Assembly: GCA_903884455.1 (NCBI GenBank)
Contig: CAISEW010000047.1
Span: 1-38,025, forward strand
DNA length: 38,025 nt
From: an uncultured Chloroflexota bacterium
Lineage (GTDB): Bacteria; Chloroflexota; Dehalococcoidia; GIF9; AB-539-J10
Direction: 5' to 3'
Shown here: one piece after another, positions 17,086-24,924 of the stretch
Layout of the letters: each line of letters opens with the position of its first letter
Position numbering within the stretch: position 1 is the stretch's first letter
The notes under the pieces: model-generated
What the model saw: only the letters and a program-made list of their open reading frames with translations
Told to the model about the DNA's origin: nothing
The model's database searches: none
Program-made: the position numbers and the translations under genes

Positions 17086-17793
17086 ATGTCAAGTATAACC
17101 TTCTTAACGGCTTTCACGGGGGGGATTCTATCCTTTTTATCACCTTGTGTTTTACCGCTGGTTCCGGTATATCTGGCCAACATAGCCGGTGCATCAGTTC
17201 TTACGCCAGCCCTTGCTGACCGAAGACATATTTTCCTCCATACCATCAGCTTTATAGTCGGTTTCTCTCTGGTTTACACCGCTTTAGGAGCCTTTCTTGG
17301 CTTATTGGGGGCTGCGGCGCCGCAGGAAGTGTTGGAAAAAGTGGCCGGTGCTCTATTAATCACGTTTGGCATATACCTAATAGCTGCTACTAAAGTGCCC
17401 TGGCTCAATTATGAGAAACGCCTCAATTTCACTATAGTTAAAGGTTCGGGCTATCTGAGGTCACTGCTAATAGGGGTAATATTTTCTCTGGGCTTGACTC
17501 CCTGCACTGTCCCGATTGTGGGAAGCATACTAACCCTAGCCGCGAATGCACAAAAAGCATGGCTAGGAGTTTATCTTTTACTTGCTTATTGTTTAGGGCT
17601 GGGGCTGCCTTTCATCGCCGTGGGGCTAGCGTGGGGGTCAGCATCCCGGTACATCAGATGGCTTAGCCGCCATGCCTTCGTCACCTCCGTAGTAGCCGCG
17701 GTATTGCTTATCAGCGTGGGAATTCTGATGTTGACCGGTTACCTGGACTATCTCAGCGGGCTTATGCCGGGAGGTTACCAATATGGCCAGTAG
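17086..17793 (+). CDS. ccdA: Cytochrome c biogenesis protein CcdA (DsbD membrane-domain family)
   Basis: A 235-residue membrane protein with six hydrophobic segments. Two paired Cys-Pro motifs carry the redox cysteines: SPCVLPLVP (Cys21) and LTPCTVPIVGS (about residue 140). CcdA passes electrons from cytoplasmic thioredoxin to periplasmic or extracellular thiol proteins. The stop overlaps the start of the following thioredoxin-like gene by 11 bases, so they form one unit, and that protein is probably its electron acceptor. No cytochrome c maturation genes are beside it. The ATG has ggggat upstream. Confidence 0.93.
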   Translation: MSSITFLTAFTGGILSFLSPCVLPLVPVYLANIAGASVLTPALADRRHIFLHTISFIVGFSLVYTALGAFLGLLGAAAPQEVLEKVAGALLITFGIYLIAATKVPWLNYEKRLNFTIVKGSGYLRSLLIGVIFSLGLTPCTVPIVGSILTLAANAQKAWLGVYLLLAYCLGLGLPFIAVGLAWGSASRYIRWLSRHAFVTSVVAAVLLISVGILMLTGYLDYLSGLMPGGYQYGQ

Positions 17794-18346
17794 AATGTCA
17801 AAAAAGACTTGGGTAATATGGGTGATCTTGATTATTGCGGTTGTTGCTCTAGTTGGAATCGCTCTGAGTTGTAGTTCCTCCAATCCGTCAGATTCAACGC
17901 CACAATCCCAGAATGCAACAGACTTCACGTTGCCTACATTAACAGGAGCTAACATAACCCTATCTGAGTTAGAAGGGACACCGGTAGTGCTTAATTTCTG
18001 GTCTATTTCGTGTTCTTGGTGCAGGAAACAACTGCCCTACTTGGAGGATGTAGCCCAACAAAGTGAGGGTGAGATAAAGGTCATAGCCGTTAATGTCGGA
18101 GAAAGTGCTGCAAAGGTACAAGAATTCTTCGGCGATTATGAACCAACCATGATAGTAGCCCTGGATGAAAATATAGAGACTTTCGTGACCTATTGCCAGA
18201 ATTACGACAACCTACGAGGATCTATTCCATTTACATTATTCGTCGATAGCGAAGGCGTAATTCAGTACAAAAGAATTGGTGCATTTACTAGTGAGGCGGA
18301 GTTGTGGAATACCCTGCACAGCGTTTTTGGGATTACAGTTCCTTAA
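17783..18346 (+). CDS. TlpA-like thiol:disulfide oxidoreductase (membrane-anchored)
   Basis: A 187-residue protein with an N-terminal membrane segment (about 10-29) ending in LSC at Cys30, an imperfect lipobox, so it is anchored either as a lipoprotein or by the helix. The thioredoxin-like domain follows, with LNFWSISCSWCRKQLPYL. The CxxC pair is Cys77 and Cys80, where TlpA/ResA proteins usually carry a similar WxxxCxxC pattern. A cis-Pro is present in GSIPFTLFV. It probably reduces extracytoplasmic disulfides using electrons from CcdA. Its 3' end overlaps the convergent fabF stop by 14 bases. Confidence 0.85.
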   Translation: MASRMSKKTWVIWVILIIAVVALVGIALSCSSSNPSDSTPQSQNATDFTLPTLTGANITLSELEGTPVVLNFWSISCSWCRKQLPYLEDVAQQSEGEIKVIAVNVGESAAKVQEFFGDYEPTMIVALDENIETFVTYCQNYDNLRGSIPFTLFVDSEGVIQYKRIGAFTSEAELWNTLHSVFGITVP

Positions 18347-19583
18347 ACTTCCTAAAGACAAGGGTGGCATTAACCCCACCGAAGCCAAAAGAGTTGGAAA
18401 GAGCTATATTTACCTGCGCTTTTCTGGCGATATTAGGGACATAATCTAAGTCGCATTCGGGGTCCGGAGTATCACAATTTAGGGTAGGCGGTATAATACC
18501 ATCCCTGATAGTAAGAACGGTGAAGATAGCTTCCACTGCACCTGCCGCCCCCAGTAAATGACCGAACATAGATTTATTGGAGCTTATGGGCACCTTTTTG
18601 CTGTGTTCTCCTAAAGCTGCCTTTATAGCCTTAGTCTCTGATACATCATTGATAACGGTAGACGTTCCATGAGCGTTAATATACTCAACATCGCCAGGTG
18701 AGATAGCAGCGTCACTCAAGGCTAGCTTAAGACACCGTGCTTGATTTTCCCAGTCAGGCTCGGTTATATGAAAGCTATCGATGTTGGAGCCGTAGCCAAT
18801 AAGCTCGGCATAGATTTTGGCCCCTCTTCGTATAGCTGACTCCATTTCCTCCAAGATAACGACCCCGGCACCTTCTCCGATTATAAAACCATCGCGGCCT
18901 TTATCAAAGGGACGGCTCGCCTTCTCGGGTTCATTATTCCTTCGGGACAGGGTTCTCATTTTGTCAAATCCAGCAATGGCAATGGGGAGAATGTAAGCAT
19001 CGCTCCCTCCAGCAATCATGGCATCTGCTTCGTCATATTGAATAAGCCTGAAAGCATCACCAATACAATTGTTTCCGGTGGCACAGGCAGTAACCACACA
19101 TTTGCTCGGTCCCCGGGCACCAAAATCCATGGAAACCTCCCCCACCGCCATGTTGGCTATAAATCCAGGAATGAAGAAAGGGGAAACCTTCTCTGGTCCC
19201 TCATTACAAAGGGCGCAAAGGTTCTTTCCATACATGTTCATGCCGCCAGCACATGAGCCTAGCACTACTCCTACCCTGCTGGCGTTATTTCCATTTATAG
19301 TAAATCCAGCATCAGCTATTGCCATGCGAGCAGCCACTAGCGCATATTGTATGAAGGGGTCTGTCCTTCTAATTTTTTTCTTATCCAGAAAATCTTCAGG
19401 ATGAAAATCCTTGAGCTCGGCAGCGATTTGCACGTTAAAACCAGAAGTGTCAAATTTGGTGATTCTGGCTACTCCTGATTTGCCCTGGCATAGCTTTCGC
19501 CAGGATTCCTCAACACCCGTGGCTAAGGGAGTAACAGCACCCAGTCCGGTGATTACTACTCTTCTTTTAAGTATCCTGTTCAC
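18333..19583 (-). CDS. fabF: Beta-ketoacyl-ACP synthase II
   Basis: A 416-residue condensing enzyme of the thiolase fold. It extends acyl-ACP by condensation with malonyl-ACP. The active-site Cys167 is in VVTACATGNN, the two catalytic histidines are in NAHGTSTVINDVSE and KSMFGHLLGAAGAVE, and the C-terminus ends in SNSFGFGGVNATLVF. The start is GTG with little Shine-Dalgarno. It follows acpP on the minus strand with a gap of about 118 bases, so the two form a small fatty acid unit. Its 3' end overlaps the thioredoxin-like gene. Confidence 0.96.
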   Translation of the reverse strand: MNRILKRRVVITGLGAVTPLATGVEESWRKLCQGKSGVARITKFDTSGFNVQIAAELKDFHPEDFLDKKKIRRTDPFIQYALVAARMAIADAGFTINGNNASRVGVVLGSCAGGMNMYGKNLCALCNEGPEKVSPFFIPGFIANMAVGEVSMDFGARGPSKCVVTACATGNNCIGDAFRLIQYDEADAMIAGGSDAYILPIAIAGFDKMRTLSRRNNEPEKASRPFDKGRDGFIIGEGAGVVILEEMESAIRRGAKIYAELIGYGSNIDSFHITEPDWENQARCLKLALSDAAISPGDVEYINAHGTSTVINDVSETKAIKAALGEHSKKVPISSNKSMFGHLLGAAGAVEAIFTVLTIRDGIIPPTLNCDTPDPECDLDYVPNIARKAQVNIALSNSFGFGGVNATLVFRKFKEL

Positions 19584-19701
19584 GCTTGTTCAATACTTGT
19601 TGTCCAGCCTGAAAAGCTTTTTAAGCTAATTTTCTAGTCCTGTCGCATCGTCACAAGCAATAAATGGAGGCATGAGTGCTTATTCCGGCAATGGCTACTT
19701 T

Positions 19702-19941
19702 CTAGATTTTTGATTCGATGTAGTCAATTGCGTCTTGAACAGTTTGTAAATTTTCCGCGTCCTCATCGGGGATTTCGATTTTGAAGGTGTCTTCCACCGC
19801 AGTAATCAATTCAATAAAGTCCAGGCTATCGGCATTAAAGTCATCAGCAAATGACGCCTCGGGGACTATTTTTGATTCATCAACCTCCAACAACTCCACG
19901 ATCAACTTTTTTAACTGTGCAAAGGTTTCGGTCTCACTCAT
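19702..19941 (-). CDS. acpP: Acyl carrier protein
   Basis: A 79-residue, acidic, all-helical protein. The phosphopantetheine serine is Ser39 in NADSLDFIEL. It carries growing acyl chains in fatty acid synthesis. Length and layout are typical. A ggga site lies about seven bases before the ATG. It precedes fabF on the same strand. No fabD or fabG was seen beside it. Confidence 0.96.
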   Translation of the reverse strand: MSETETFAQLKKLIVELLEVDESKIVPEASFADDFNADSLDFIELITAVEDTFKIEIPDEDAENLQTVQDAIDYIESKI

Positions 19942-20074
19942 TTTGTCATTCCCTTTCTGGCGCTAATTTTCTAAGCCTGAATCATATTGCTCTTGTATTA
20001 TATCACCCCCCACGCTGCCAAGGGAATTGGGGAGCGTGCAGAGTGATTATTAAAATCTTAAGATGAAATCCAAG

Positions 20075-20110
20075 CTCCCCGGGCAGGACTCGAACCTGCA
20101 ACCAAGCGGT
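20075..20110 (-). pseudogene. 3' half of an interrupted tRNA-Asn gene
   Basis: The minus strand reads ACCGCTTGGTTGCAGGTTCG and continues through the T stem to the acceptor CCGGGGA and discriminator G. It covers the tRNA from the anticodon stem 3' side to position 73. The 5' half lies about 1.1 kb away at 21236-21274 on the same strand. CCA is not encoded. Upstream on the minus strand the sequence becomes unrelated. Confidence 0.85.
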
Positions 20111-20134
20111 AGCGGGAAGTATTATAGCTAATAG

Positions 20135-20163
20135 TTGCGGAAAAATCAAAGCTAAAGTAAAAT
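20135..20163 (+). promoter_or_regulatory. Possible promoter for the inserted tRNA-Asn
   Basis: TTGCGG (20135-20140) and TAAAAT (20158-20163) are 17 bases apart, and the tRNA begins 41 bases later at 20204. Matches to the consensus are fair, not strong. Confidence 0.35.
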
Positions 20164-20203
20164 ATGGTTAATAAGCCAATTAAGGCTACATTTTCTTGAA
20201 AAT

Positions 20204-20278
20204 TCCCCAGTAGCTCAATGGTAGAGCGCTCGGCTGTTAACCGAGGTGTTCTTGGTTCGAGTCCAAGCTGGGGAGCCA
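20204..20278 (+). tRNA. tRNA-Asn (anticodon GTT)
   Basis: A full cloverleaf of 72 nt plus encoded CCA. The acceptor stem TCCCCAG/CTGGGGA has no mismatch, the anticodon loop is CTGTTAA, and the T loop is TTCGAGT. It is the only intact tRNA-Asn in the window. It lies inside the DNA that splits another tRNA-Asn, on the opposite strand, and differs from it in many stem positions, so it is not a simple copy. Confidence 0.95.
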
Positions 20279-20321
20279 GGTTTATCATACACGTAACTTC
20301 TTACAAGGCTCTTACAGTCCG

Positions 20322-21089
20322 ATGAGTAGCGAATACATACAATCTAAAGAGGAACTTCAACAGCATCTCAAGGACACAATACAGGCTCTTGAGTTATCTT
20401 CACGTTCATTTGATGGGGGATTTGAGGGAGAGGCTAATAGGCTTGCTGCTGCTATCAGAGTTCTCGTGCATGACACTGGCTCTTCAAAATCTCTGTTAGG
20501 TCAACTGGGGCAGAAATCCATCCAATTCTACGAAACCTCTATTCCGCGTAACCTCAGAAGCATCATGACCTACAGTGGGCTGGCCGCCATTGAGGGAACA
20601 CCCGAAGGGGCTAAAATGTAGCTTTCTTGGATATGTTACCTTCTGCCCCCCCCTCCACGCTGGGTAAGTTTTGATGAATGGTGGAACAGAGTGATTTTCG
20701 TTGACCAGAAAGGAAGCGAGACCAGTCGTAGAGACTTGATTCTTGCAGTTGCGAACAAAGACGGTGGTGCCCATGTCGACCCTATTTTGGACGGAAAATA
20801 CGCAGACCTTTCGCGTCGCAACTCGCTTGCGTGGCGATTCTCCAGCCCAAGAGGTGACGTCCCACTTGAAGGCCCGGAGAAAGCTGCCGTTAGGCAAATT
20901 ACCCACGAGATATTAAAGTCACTTAATCCTGCAATGCCGGTGATGAAGCCGAAAGTAACGGGTACGTTATTAAGTGATGTCTCTTTGGTGGTCGAAGAGA
21001 GGCAGCCAGTAGTGCCCAAAGTTGGTCGCAATGACCCCTGTCCTTGCGGTAGCGGGAAGAAGTATAAGCATTGTCATGGGAAGGTGTAA
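20322..21089 (+). pseudogene. SEC-C motif protein gene with one in-frame TAG
   Basis: The same frame runs from an ATG at 20322 to a TAA at 21087-21089 and is broken only by a TAG at 20619-20621. The joined product would be about 254 residues. The N-terminal part contains RLAAAIRVLVHDT. The C-terminal part has [12 protein letters not shown] and [14 protein letters not shown], then a SEC-C zinc motif [14 protein letters not shown] near the end. This matches a widespread family of hypothetical proteins that often travel as cargo on mobile elements; its role is unknown. The frame and motifs continue cleanly across the TAG, so a single substitution in an otherwise whole gene is likely. Sequencing error or amber readthrough cannot be excluded. 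Confidence 0.75.
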
Positions 21090-21235
21090 TCGGACTTGTG
21101 TGGGGCACGCTTGCATGGGCTTGTTGCCTTATGCTGGTACTGACCGCTGGGAAAAAGACTGCTGCGGCTTAGCCTGCGCCGGACTGGAACGCTTGTTCGC
21201 ATGCCAACCCCATTTTTGGGGCCAAATAACCCGGA

Positions 21236-21274
21236 GGTTAACAGCCGCCCACTCTACCGTTGAGCTACCGGGGA
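21236..21274 (-). pseudogene. 5' half of an interrupted tRNA-Asn gene
   Basis: The minus strand begins at T1 with TCCCCGGTAGCTCAACGGTA and continues through the D arm and the anticodon loop CTGTTAA plus two stem bases. Joined to 20075-20110 with the shared ACC counted once, it gives a 72-nt tRNA with every stem paired. After CC the sequence becomes unrelated, so the gene is cut in the anticodon stem. Confidence 0.85.
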
Positions 21275-21430
21275 ATGAATACCTTAGCGCAACTGCTCAA
21301 ATTCGCTAGGCTGATTTTGGCATTTTTTAGGATTTTCCTCAAGATGCCTTTCCCTGAGTCTCTGTCTCAAAGCCCTTTTTCATCTTGCTCTATTACCACA
21401 GTGAATTTATAGTCTGGCATTCCATGTTGT

Positions 21431-21919
21431 TTACTTTATCTCACTCTGAGAGATGTAACCCTCATCACCAGGCAAATTTGGCTGCTGGGCAGCTTGCATG
21501 GCTAGCTCGTCGCAGCGTGTATTTTCCGGGGTTCCGGCATGCCCCTTAACCCAGCTAAACTGTACTTCATGGTGCTCGCATATTTGCCAGAGCCTCTCCC
21601 AGAGGTCGGGATTCAACACCTTTTCCCGTTTATTGCGCTTCCATCCGTTTGCTCGCCATCTCTGAGTCCACCCTCTCGACATCGCCTTGACTAAATACTC
21701 GGAATCACTGTACAACGTCACCTTGCATTTCTCTTTTAGAGCCTCTAATCCAACAATCGCAGCCATTATTTCCATTCGGTTATTGGTAGTTTTGTGATAG
21801 CCCCCTGATAGCTCTCTTCTGTGACCCTGATAGAGGAGTATTATTCCATACCCACCGGGGCCAGGATTTCCCAGGCATGCGCCATCGGTATATATAGTCA
21901 CGTGCTTAACTTTTTCCAT
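21431..21919 (-). CDS. rnhA: Ribonuclease HI
   Basis: A 162-residue RNase HI that cleaves the RNA strand of RNA-DNA hybrids. The catalytic carboxylates are Asp12 ([11 protein letters not shown]), Glu50 (NNRMEIMAA), Asp72 (LYSDSEYL) and Asp137 (RCDELA). His127 in VKGHAGT completes the active site. The basic handle [14 protein letters not shown] is present, which marks the E. coli-like type. It stands alone on the minus strand just downstream of tRNA-Gln. The start ATG at 21919 is the natural one. Confidence 0.95.
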   Translation of the reverse strand: MEKVKHVTIYTDGACLGNPGPGGYGIILLYQGHRRELSGGYHKTTNNRMEIMAAIVGLEALKEKCKVTLYSDSEYLVKAMSRGWTQRWRANGWKRNKREKVLNPDLWERLWQICEHHEVQFSWVKGHAGTPENTRCDELAMQAAQQPNLPGDEGYISQSEIK

Positions 21920-21980
21920 TTTGGTTTTTGTTTTGACGTCAAGACGTCGAGTCTGTCACTTCTTTTCTGATCTTAGTTGG

Positions 21981-22051
21981 CTGCCGGGCCAGGATTCGAA
22001 CCTGGGCTAAAGGATTCAAAGTCCTCTGTGCTACCACTACACAACCCGGCA
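21981..22051 (-). tRNA. tRNA-Gln (anticodon TTG)
   Basis: A 71-nt cloverleaf on minus, with CCA encoded at 21978-21980. The acceptor stem is TGCCGGG/CCCGGCA and the anticodon loop CTTTGAA. It is transcribed in the same direction as the next two tRNAs (Leu and Phe), so the three form a cluster. Confidence 0.95.
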
Positions 22052-22081
22052 CTCATACCCGCTTAAATTTTTAACCCTTGG

Positions 22082-22166
22082 TGCCGAAGGTCGGATTCGA
22101 ACCGACACGGGGGTTGCCCCCCAACAGTTTTTGAGACTGCCGCGTCTACCTTTCCGCCACTTCGGC
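22082..22166 (-). tRNA. tRNA-Leu (anticodon CAA)
   Basis: An 85-nt class II tRNA on minus with a long variable arm (TTGGGGGGCAACCCCC). The acceptor stem is GCCGAAG/CTTCGGC, the anticodon loop CTCAAAA, and CCA is encoded. The long variable arm and anticodon CAA make it tRNA-Leu for UUG codons. Confidence 0.95.
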
Positions 22167-22276
22167 GCACTTATCCTAGAAGCCTTAATACCCCTTCAAA
22201 CATTTTCAGTGACCTCCCTTTTTGCAAGGAGGCGTTCTACTGCCAACCTGGTTCTGCTTTACAACCTGATAGTTGG

Positions 22277-22349
<73 letters not shown>

Positions 22350-22448
22350 ATCAGGGATATTGTAGGTTTTCCCCCGTTCTAGTGTCAAGCAAGTGTACTC
22401 GTGGCTATTTAACCGCCGCCTTGAGTAAGGGGAATGCTAGGCGAGATG

Positions 22449-23015
22449 CTAGCTTGGGGCACCAGGCTTGACCAGGGGAATGTGAGCAGCACAGAGGGGG
22501 CATTTTTGAGGTGAATAAACTGTGGTGGGGGCACGAAGACAACTGAAGAAGGGTAAATTAAAGTCCAAATTCTCCTCACTGCGGTCGACAAGCACTCCAA
22601 TACCAGTGATAATACCCCCCAGTTTATCCACAGCACTTATCGTCTCTCTGAGCGAGCTTCCTGTGGTCAGGATGTCATCGACAATAAGGACGTGTTCGCC
22701 AGACGCAATTTCAAAATCGCGCCGGAAGACCCTTACCGCTCCCTCTTTTTCGGCAAAGATGCTCCTCACTCCTAGTTGGCGGGCGGTTTCGAAGGCTAGA
22801 ATAATGCCGCCGGTGGTTGGTCCCGCAACTACATCTATTTTTTGCCCTTTGAAGTGTTGGGCGATAAGGCGACACAGTTTCTCGGTAAGATGCGGGTGCT
22901 GTAAGATGCGAAACTTTTCCCAATAAACAGGCGAATGTAATCCTGAGGCGAGCAAGAAATGCCCTTCTTTTATTGCTCCAGCCGCCTTGAATATCTCTAG
23001 CACCTTGTCACTCAA
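22449..23015 (-). CDS. pyrE: Orotate phosphoribosyltransferase
   Basis: A 188-residue type I phosphoribosyltransferase that joins orotate and PRPP to make OMP in pyrimidine synthesis. The PRPP motif VLIVDDILTTGSS is at residues 109-121, with the FAEKEG loop near 87. No pyrF domain is fused. A C-terminal segment with CPLCAAHIP has two cysteines three apart. Its first bases overlap the 3' end of lepB by 8, so the two are coupled. Confidence 0.95.
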   Translation of the reverse strand: MSDKVLEIFKAAGAIKEGHFLLASGLHSPVYWEKFRILQHPHLTEKLCRLIAQHFKGQKIDVVAGPTTGGIILAFETARQLGVRSIFAEKEGAVRVFRRDFEIASGEHVLIVDDILTTGSSLRETISAVDKLGGIITGIGVLVDRSEENLDFNLPFFSCLRAPTTVYSPQKCPLCAAHIPLVKPGAPS

Positions 23016-23586
23016 ATTGCACCCCAGGCGACTGGCTAAGCATCATTTCTTGTCCCTCAGTCCCAAGCAGCTCCGGGTAGCTGTAATGCTTGACTACCCC
23101 CCATTTGCTTGGTGGCCAGTAGATAAACCAGGCCTTGCCAATGATATTATCCCGGGGCACCGTCCAGCCAGTATGTGAATCGTTGCTGTTGTTGCGATTA
23201 TCACCGAGGACGAAGTATTCATTCTCGGGAATTTCTTTGGCTGACATCGTATAGCTTGGCGGCGCCATGATATATTCTTCATCCAGGGAGATGTTGTTGA
23301 CAAAAACCTTTCCATCTTTGATCTCCACAGTCTCGCCGGGCAAGCCAATAACTCGTTTGATGAAAGGGTATTCGGACTCAAACGGCGGGTTAAAGATTAT
23401 TACCTGTCCTCGCTGTGGGCCAGAGGAGCGATAAGTCACTTTGTTAACCATAATGCACTCACCTTGTTGGAAATTGGGCTCCATACTGGACATTACCACA
23501 GTATAGCTCTGTACAGTGAGCCGAAGGAGAACAAAAACGGCTACTGCGATGAGAATGGTTATCCCGATTTCACGAATAATTTTCAT
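23008..23586 (-). CDS. lepB: Signal peptidase I
   Basis: A 192-residue, membrane-anchored S26 serine protease that removes signal peptides from exported proteins. Residues 8-28 are one membrane helix, followed by SSMEPNF with the catalytic Ser34. The general-base lysine is Lys77 in FIKRVIGLPGE, and the late GDNRNNSNDS motif is complete. The minimal single-anchor form is typical for Gram-positive-like and Chloroflexota enzymes. It precedes pyrE in the same unit. Confidence 0.95.
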   Translation of the reverse strand: MKIIREIGITILIAVAVFVLLRLTVQSYTVVMSSMEPNFQQGECIMVNKVTYRSSGPQRGQVIIFNPPFESEYPFIKRVIGLPGETVEIKDGKVFVNNISLDEEYIMAPPSYTMSAKEIPENEYFVLGDNRNNSNDSHTGWTVPRDNIIGKAWFIYWPPSKWGVVKHYSYPELLGTEGQEMMLSQSPGVQFE

Positions 23587-23681
23587 TAGCGAGGGTTTAT
23601 TCTATCATAAACCATAAAGTTAGTTCATTTGCTATAGCTCTACTTGTTGGCGCTGTTCCTTAGTGCTAACATTATTACCTC

Positions 23682-23754
<73 letters not shown>

Positions 23755-23784
23755 CTTTAGATACCGAATTATCCTTGATAATAG

Positions 23785-24924
23785 TTATCTAGGGGTTGAG
23801 CTTGTCCCGAAGTCGGCCCGGGTGCGAAGAAAGCGAGCTATATCTTCTCGGTTTATTATTCCAATGATTTTCCCGGCTTCTATTACCGGTATGTGATTGG
23901 CACTTTCCCCATTCATTTCTTGGAGCACACTCAAGATATCCTGGTCAGCATAAGCTACCTTTAATTTGCCTGCCGGGGTCATGATATCCTGCACTGGGGT
24001 GATTGCCCAACGGCTGCGGGGGACTTTTTTTATCTGCTGCAGGGTGACCATGCCTTCTAACTCAGCTCCCCAGCTTATTAGGAAGCAACTTCGTCCTGTG
24101 GGCAATATATGTTGCTGGACTAGCTCCATTAAATTCAAGTGGGGAGGGATTAAGGGACAACCATAGTCCGTAACCTGGCGTGCTGTGATACCAATAAGGG
24201 CATCGCGGAGTAAAACCTGCTGATAACTAGCTCTGGCTGCATCACGGAGAAACCAGCCAATGAATATTAGCCACACGCCGTTAAGCCATAACTGGAGAGC
24301 GAAAATAAGGACAATGCCTCCGGCGACGATAAAGGCATAAGCTATCCCCTGTCCCACTTTGGTAGCGATGCGAGTTGCTCTGTGGTAATCGTGGGTTCTG
24401 TGCCACACGAGGGCACGAAATATTCTGCCTCCGTCTAACGGAAAACCGGGGATTAAGTTAAATACAGCTAAAAACACATTTATCCAAGCTAGCCACTGCA
24501 TTAAGCTAGCGGCTAGGATTTGCTGCGCTCCGGCCAGTAAAAAATGCAATCCGTAGAAAATACCGGCCAGAGCCAGGCTGGTTAAAGGGCCAACTATGGC
24601 TATTGAAAGTTCTGCTCTGGGGTGGGTCGCTTCTTTAGTTATCTGAGAAACACCGCCGAAAACAAAGAGGGTAATCTCTTTAACTGGGATATTGTTACGA
24701 ATAGCCAAGATGCTGTGGGCTAGTTCATGGGTAATGATGGAAGCAAAAAAAAGCAAACTGGTTAATATGCCCAAAATTATCCTCTGCTCTATAGTGGGGT
24801 AGGGAGGTTCTACTAAGGGGTAAAGCACGAGTGAATAGGTAACCAGAGCAAAGATGATAAACCAGGTATAGTTGAGTCGCAGGGGAATACCGAAGACCCT
24901 ACCTAAACTTATATTACCACTCAT
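23785..24924 (-). CDS. Site-2 protease family (M50) membrane metalloprotease with CBS domains
   Basis: A 379-residue polytopic membrane protein. The zinc motif HELAH is at residues 66-70 and the second metal ligand lies in FPLDGGR (Asp164), as in S2P/SpoIVFB-like M50 enzymes. Two CBS domains fill the C-terminus (about 250-365), with MTPAGKLKV and NHIPVIEAGKIIGIIN. Such proteases cleave membrane-embedded targets and CBS domains sense adenine nucleotides. I prefer the ATG at 24924, which overlaps the speB stop as ATGA, over an upstream ATG that adds eight residues. It is the last gene of the minus-strand polyamine-linked operon; its substrate is unknown. Confidence 0.88.
   Translation of the reverse strand: MSGNISLGRVFGIPLRLNYTWFIIFALVTYSLVLYPLVEPPYPTIEQRIILGILTSLLFFASIITHELAHSILAIRNNIPVKEITLFVFGGVSQITKEATHPRAELSIAIVGPLTSLALAGIFYGLHFLLAGAQQILAASLMQWLAWINVFLAVFNLIPGFPLDGGRIFRALVWHRTHDYHRATRIATKVGQGIAYAFIVAGGIVLIFALQLWLNGVWLIFIGWFLRDAARASYQQVLLRDALIGITARQVTDYGCPLIPPHLNLMELVQQHILPTGRSCFLISWGAELEGMVTLQQIKKVPRSRWAITPVQDIMTPAGKLKVAYADQDILSVLQEMNGESANHIPVIEAGKIIGIINREDIARFLRTRADFGTSSTPR

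Larger units (their letters stand above)
20111..21235. mobile_element. 1.1-kb insertion inside tRNA-Asn (element of unknown type)
   Basis: This DNA separates the two halves of a minus-strand tRNA-Asn. GGT (20108-20110 and 21236-21238) is repeated at both edges, so a 3-base target duplication is possible. It carries an intact plus-strand tRNA-Asn and a SEC-C gene, but no transposase, integrase or recombinase. A 5-bp hairpin (21208-21221) lies near the right end. No terminal inverted repeats were noticed. The mobile nature is inferred from the split tRNA; recombination or rearrangement could also explain it. Confidence 0.5.

Noticed and set aside
20058-20288. Minus-strand open frame over the tRNA-Asn region
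   Set aside because: It lies across the broken tRNA half and the intact tRNA-Asn in reverse, so its frame is incidental.
20111-21235. Group I intron or archaeal-type tRNA intron
   Set aside because: No P7/G-site structure or bulge-helix-bulge was recognised, the insertion is not at the usual 37/38 site, and it holds a separate gene and tRNA.
20111-21235. Integron gene cassette
   Set aside because: No attC-like paired core sites (GTTRRRY/RYYYAAC) were found at the edges.
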